From an uncultured Coriobacteriaceae bacterium (GTDB taxonomy: Bacteria; Actinomycetota; Coriobacteriia; Coriobacteriales; QAMH01), in assembly GCA_902783925.1 (NCBI GenBank), contig CACZSV010000118.1:1-9103 (forward strand): a DNA stretch of 9,103 nt, in the 5' to 3' direction. Below, one piece after another: positions 5,947 through 9,103 of the stretch (positions are counted from its first letter, which is position 1; each line of letters begins with the position of its first letter). Both the position numbers and the translations under genes were made by a program. The notes under the pieces were generated by a model. It did no database searches and was not told where the DNA came from. It saw only the letters and a list, made by a program, of their open reading frames with translations.

Positions 5947-7167
5947 ATGGAAAACTCGATGCTCCAGTATTTCAAGGCTATAGGCGAAGTCCAGAATGTC
6001 ATTGCCAATGCTACGACGCTTGACGAGGCGCTGCAGGGCGGCCTGAAGGCCATCGTGGAGAATGTAGGTGCTGCAAATGCTGTTATCTGGTATATGGATA
6101 AAACTGGGGATGGCAAGCTGCACCCCTATTTCTGGATAGGCTCCATGGATCTCACGCGCCGCAGTCATGCGCCTGGCGATGGTGCGGTGGGTCGCGTATA
6201 CGAGACGCAGAAAACCGAGCGCCTCCTTGAGTTCGACACGATGAAAGATGTCGAAACTGCCATCGATTTTGCGGGCACGGACGTGACGAGCGTGGTGTGC
6301 GTGCCCTTCTCAAACAACCAGGAAGACCTCGGCGTCATCCAGTTCGTGAACCGCGTTGACGGCGAGCCCTTTACCGATGAAGGTGCCGACGTCATGGAAA
6401 TCACGGCCATGATGGCCGCCATCGCGCTTGGCGAGAACGAAGCGATAGCGGATCCCTGGCAGCCTGGCGAGGTCGTCATGGAGCTGCGCGACATCACGCG
6501 TGAGTTCCAGAACGGCGACGTGGTAACCAAGGTGCTCAAGGGCGTCAACTTGGACGTCTACGAGGGCGAGTTCCTCGTGCTGCTCGGCGAATCGGGCTGT
6601 GGCAAGTCCACGCTGCTCAACATCATCGGCGGCATGGACTCGGCAAGCTCCGGTTCGTTCAACTACCTGGGGCAGGATCTTAGCAACGCCACCCAAGATG
6701 AGCTCACCGAGTTCCGCCGCGCCAATATTGGCTTTATCTTTCAGAGCTACAATCTCATGCCCAATCTGACAGCGCTACAGAATCTGAAGCTCATCGCAGA
6801 GCTTGTCGACGAGCCCATGGATGCCGACGAAGCCCTCGATGTGGTGGGCCTTTCCGACCGCAAGCGCAACTATCCCTCTCAGATGTCAGGCGGCCAGCAG
6901 CAGCGCGTCTCCATAGCGCGCGCTCTGGTGAAAAATCCCAAGGTAATACTTGCCGACGAACCCACGGCGGCGCTCGACTACGCAACCTCGATCGAGGTAC
7001 TGCAGGTTATGGAAGAGATTATCAAGAGCGGCACGACCATGGTCATGGTTACCCACAACGAGGAAATCACCCGCATGGCCGATCGTGTGGTCCGCATGCG
7101 CGATGGCCGCATGCACGAAGTCACTGTTAACCGCAACCGCGCCCGCGCGAACGACCTCGTGTGGTAG
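5947..7167 (+). CDS. GAF-domain/ABC ATPase fusion protein (MacB/LolD-type ATPase with N-terminal sensor)
   Basis: A 406-aa cytoplasmic protein with two parts. Residues about 5-165 form a GAF domain: the pattern PGDGAVGRVYET, then SVVCVPF, then LGVIQFVNR and PFTDEGADVME follows the usual GAF order. Residues about 177-400 form an ATPase of the MacB/LolD export class: Walker A GESGCGKST (214-222), Q-loop Q266 in FIFQSYNLMP, signature MSGGQQQR (313-320), Walker B VILADEP (333-339) and H-loop H370. Ordinary ATPases of this class are about 220-250 aa, so the GAF part is an added sensor. All catalytic motifs are intact. The ATG at 5947 has GGAAGAA 6 bp before it; upstream GTG codons (5920, 5932) lack ribosome sites. 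The permease gene follows after 55 bp. The GAF ligand is unknown; the full NK-F-DE motif of cyclic-nucleotide GAF domains is not present. Confidence 0.92.
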   Translation: MENSMLQYFKAIGEVQNVIANATTLDEALQGGLKAIVENVGAANAVIWYMDKTGDGKLHPYFWIGSMDLTRRSHAPGDGAVGRVYETQKTERLLEFDTMKDVETAIDFAGTDVTSVVCVPFSNNQEDLGVIQFVNRVDGEPFTDEGADVMEITAMMAAIALGENEAIADPWQPGEVVMELRDITREFQNGDVVTKVLKGVNLDVYEGEFLVLLGESGCGKSTLLNIIGGMDSASSGSFNYLGQDLSNATQDELTEFRRANIGFIFQSYNLMPNLTALQNLKLIAELVDEPMDADEALDVVGLSDRKRNYPSQMSGGQQQRVSIARALVKNPKVILADEPTAALDYATSIEVLQVMEEIIKSGTTMVMVTHNEEITRMADRVVRMRDGRMHEVTVNRNRARANDLVW

Positions 7168-7213
7168 CGGCCAAGATGAGACACGGGCTCTGATTCAGCC
7201 GTCTCAGCCAGTT

Positions 7214-7218
7214 GGAGG
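7214..7218 (+). promoter_or_regulatory. Shine-Dalgarno GGAGG fixing a TTG start
   Basis: GGAGG lies 4 bp before the TTG at 7223. An in-frame TAG immediately precedes this TTG (7220-7222), so no earlier start is possible, and no in-frame ATG precedes the first membrane helix. The rare start codon and tight spacing suggest modest translation relative to the ATPase gene. Confidence 0.6.
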
Positions 7219-7222
7219 ATAG

Positions 7223-9103
7223 TTGAAGCCTACTCAAATTGCAGAGCTTCTCGCGAATATCAGAAACACATTCGTGTCGTTCTTCAGCATCCTCATGTTT
7301 GTGGCCCTTGCTGTAGGTATCTTCCTTGGAATTTCGTGGTCGGGACCAGCGCTGCACAATGCGGCCAACGAGTTCTTTGATAGGGGTGCTTTCCACGACA
7401 TCCAAGTTCAATTCTCGTATGGCCTGACCGATTCCGACATACAGAAACTCTCCGATGTGGAAGGCGTCACGGATATCGAATCGGGCCGCCAGTCATTCCA
7501 AGAGTTTACGCTGGGCTCCGAGAAGTACACGGCAAAGGTGCAGACCTTGGGGACGAAAATCAACGTTCCTGTCGTTATGGAAGGTGAGCTTCCGAAGAAA
7601 GCGGGCGAAATCGCGCTTTTGGATACTGCCGCCAAGAATCTCGGCGTTGGCGTTGGGGATGAAATAACGTTCACGTCGGACAGGACTGACGAGCAGGGTG
7701 ATGATTCTGAAGATGATGCCGATGGCATGAAGTATCTGAACGCAAGCACGTTCAAAGTTACAGCCCTCGTCAATAGCCCCGAGTATCTCGCAGTCTCAGA
7801 TGAGACGTACGGTTTTTCGAATACGCCATCGGGCCTTGTCCATATCGTGGTCTTTGCTCTCCCAGAAGCCTTCGATGGCTCTGCGTTCCAAGATGGGTAT
7901 CCCATCGTGAACGTGCGCCTGGGCAATCTGAGGGGCATGTCCACGTTTTCTGATGAATACAAGAACAAGGCAAAGGATGCCAAATCACGCATCGTCGAGC
8001 TCGGCAACGAGCTGTCACTGGATCGCTATGACAGCCTGCATGGAGATTTCCAAAGCAAGCTCGACGATGCAAACAAAGAGCTCGCTGACGGCAACAAGAA
8101 GATTGAGGATGGAGAGGCCGACCTTAACAAGGCACGAAACGAGCTGGCCCAGGCACGCTCAGATTTGGCCGAGGCCAGAGCAGACGGCAATGCGAAGCTG
8201 GCCGATTCCCGCGCTCAGCTCGAAAGCCTCGAAAGCCAGCGCGATGCCGCGGCTCCTCAGGTGGCGCAGCTCAAAGCGAGTCTCGATTCAGCTGAGTCGC
8301 AGCTAGGTGGCATTAAGTCGCAAGCTGATGGGCTCCTTGCCGAAGAGGCGGCGATATACGCGCAATACGGCGACGACCCCGTAAAGCTTGCCGAAGAGCT
8401 GGCGACTCTTTATCCGAGTGCGAATGTGCTCGCCTCCAGCGTTTCCAGCATGGCTCCAGGCTTGCCGGAAGTCACCGACCCCGCAACGCTTCATTTCGTT
8501 GCAAGCACGATCTCCGAAGCGTTCGCCGATTACCGCAATATACCCATACCCATTGGCGGACAGGAAACGACGATCAATGCGCTTCAGGCCCAATATGACA
8601 ACGCAAATGGAAAGCTGACCCAGCTAAACAACGCTATCGATGCGGGCTGGTCTCAGTACCGCAGCGGCGAAGCGCAGCTCAACCAGAAGCTGGCTGAAGG
8701 TCGGCAGAAAATATCTGACGGCGAAAAGCAGATATCCGATGGCGAGGCCGAACTCGAGAAGGCCCGTAAGGAAGCGGCTGATGCAGAGGCCAAGGTTGCC
8801 GACAACCAAGAGCGGGTCGACCAGATGAAGAAGTACAACTGGGGAGTGTTCACGCGTGCCGAGAACGCCAGCACTGTCCAGGCGTCCACCTTCAGCAACG
8901 TCACCACCAACCTCAGCTTCTCCATGGCTATGCTGTTTGTCATCGTGGGCCTGCTCGTCAGCTACTCGGCAGTCAGTCGCATCGTGCACAAGCAAGTCAT
9001 CCAAATCGGCACGAAGAAGGCGCTGGGTCTACGCAGGCGCGAGATAACGCTAAGCTTCCTTGCATATTCGGCCCTCGCGGTTGTTGCGGGCGCCATCATA
9101 GGC
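7223..9103 (+). CDS. FtsX/MacB-type ABC permease with extracytoplasmic coiled-coil hairpin (3' end outside window)
   Basis: Membrane partner of the upstream GAF-ABC ATPase; 627 codons are seen and the frame is open at the right edge. The first membrane helix is at about 18-38, followed by a MacB-periplasmic-core-like region (about 45-270) with VEGVTDIE and the LLDTAAKNLGVGVGDEITF block that is typical of this family. Residues about 272-385 and 455-545 are two long heptad-rich arms with repeated DGExxL/ADGxxK motifs, joined by a Pro-containing tip region, so they probably fold as an antiparallel hairpin. Membrane helix 2 is at about 564-584 and is followed by the FtsX cytoplasmic loop QIGTKKALGLRRREI, which contacts the ATPase. 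An acidic insert (EQGDDSEDDADG, about 156-167) interrupts the core. Complete proteins of this design are usually about 1,000 aa or more, so a second half with further helices should follow. The substrate is unknown. Confidence 0.9.
   Translation, partial: MKPTQIAELLANIRNTFVSFFSILMFVALAVGIFLGISWSGPALHNAANEFFDRGAFHDIQVQFSYGLTDSDIQKLSDVEGVTDIESGRQSFQEFTLGSEKYTAKVQTLGTKINVPVVMEGELPKKAGEIALLDTAAKNLGVGVGDEITFTSDRTDEQGDDSEDDADGMKYLNASTFKVTALVNSPEYLAVSDETYGFSNTPSGLVHIVVFALPEAFDGSAFQDGYPIVNVRLGNLRGMSTFSDEYKNKAKDAKSRIVELGNELSLDRYDSLHGDFQSKLDDANKELADGNKKIEDGEADLNKARNELAQARSDLAEARADGNAKLADSRAQLESLESQRDAAAPQVAQLKASLDSAESQLGGIKSQADGLLAEEAAIYAQYGDDPVKLAEELATLYPSANVLASSVSSMAPGLPEVTDPATLHFVASTISEAFADYRNIPIPIGGQETTINALQAQYDNANGKLTQLNNAIDAGWSQYRSGEAQLNQKLAEGRQKISDGEKQISDGEAELEKARKEAADAEAKVADNQERVDQMKKYNWGVFTRAENASTVQASTFSNVTTNLSFSMAMLFVIVGLLVSYSAVSRIVHKQVIQIGTKKALGLRRREITLSFLAYSALAVVAGAIIG

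Noticed and set aside
7408..8007. 199-codon minus-strand frame opposite the permease
   Set aside because: It is a shadow of the permease core domain, with biased Ser content and no ribosome site of note.

Overview
The window looks like a chromosomal stretch of about 56% GC (judged by eye) from an anaerobic Gram-positive bacterium. The gene style fits Actinomycetota of the Coriobacteriia type: NHLP/NHLM-type peptide export genes, an acetolactate decarboxylase, a GAF-ABC fusion and an FtsX-type permease with a coiled-coil insert. The taxonomic call is an inference from family content and codon style, not from a marker gene. No rRNA, tRNA, CRISPR array, transposase or integrase was seen.

Left part (1-2683, minus strand): a two-gene export operon. 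A short HlyD-like accessory protein (188 aa) is followed 8 bp later by a C39-peptidase/ABC exporter of the NHLP bacteriocin type, which leaves the window after 702 codons, almost at its natural end. The exporter keeps the catalytic Cys of its C39 domain, but by eye the catalytic His position is Asn. Any precursor peptide or second exporter subunit would lie to the left.

Middle (2684-5668, plus strand): a divergent intergenic region with several inverted repeats leads into acetolactate decarboxylase (acetoin pathway). A membrane-anchored alpha/beta hydrolase follows, its ribosome site overlapping the decarboxylase stop codon. After a 220-bp gap comes a ParA/Soj-type ATPase with no ParB partner in view. 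A possible 40-aa leader ORF overlaps the parA start by ATGA.

Right part (5669-9103, plus strand): a 278-bp gap carries an extended -10 promoter candidate and a small palindrome. A 406-aa protein follows that joins an N-terminal GAF sensor domain to a MacB/LolD-type ABC ATPase. Then, 55 bp on, comes a large FtsX/MacB-type permease (627 codons seen, open at the right edge) with a long extracytoplasmic coiled-coil hairpin between its first two membrane segments. The ATPase and permease very probably form one transport or mechanotransmission complex whose ATPase senses a cytoplasmic signal through the GAF domain.

The most noteworthy points are the GAF-ABC fusion with its coiled-coil permease, the apparently degenerate C39 domain in an otherwise intact exporter, the minimal HlyD partner and the orphan ParA.
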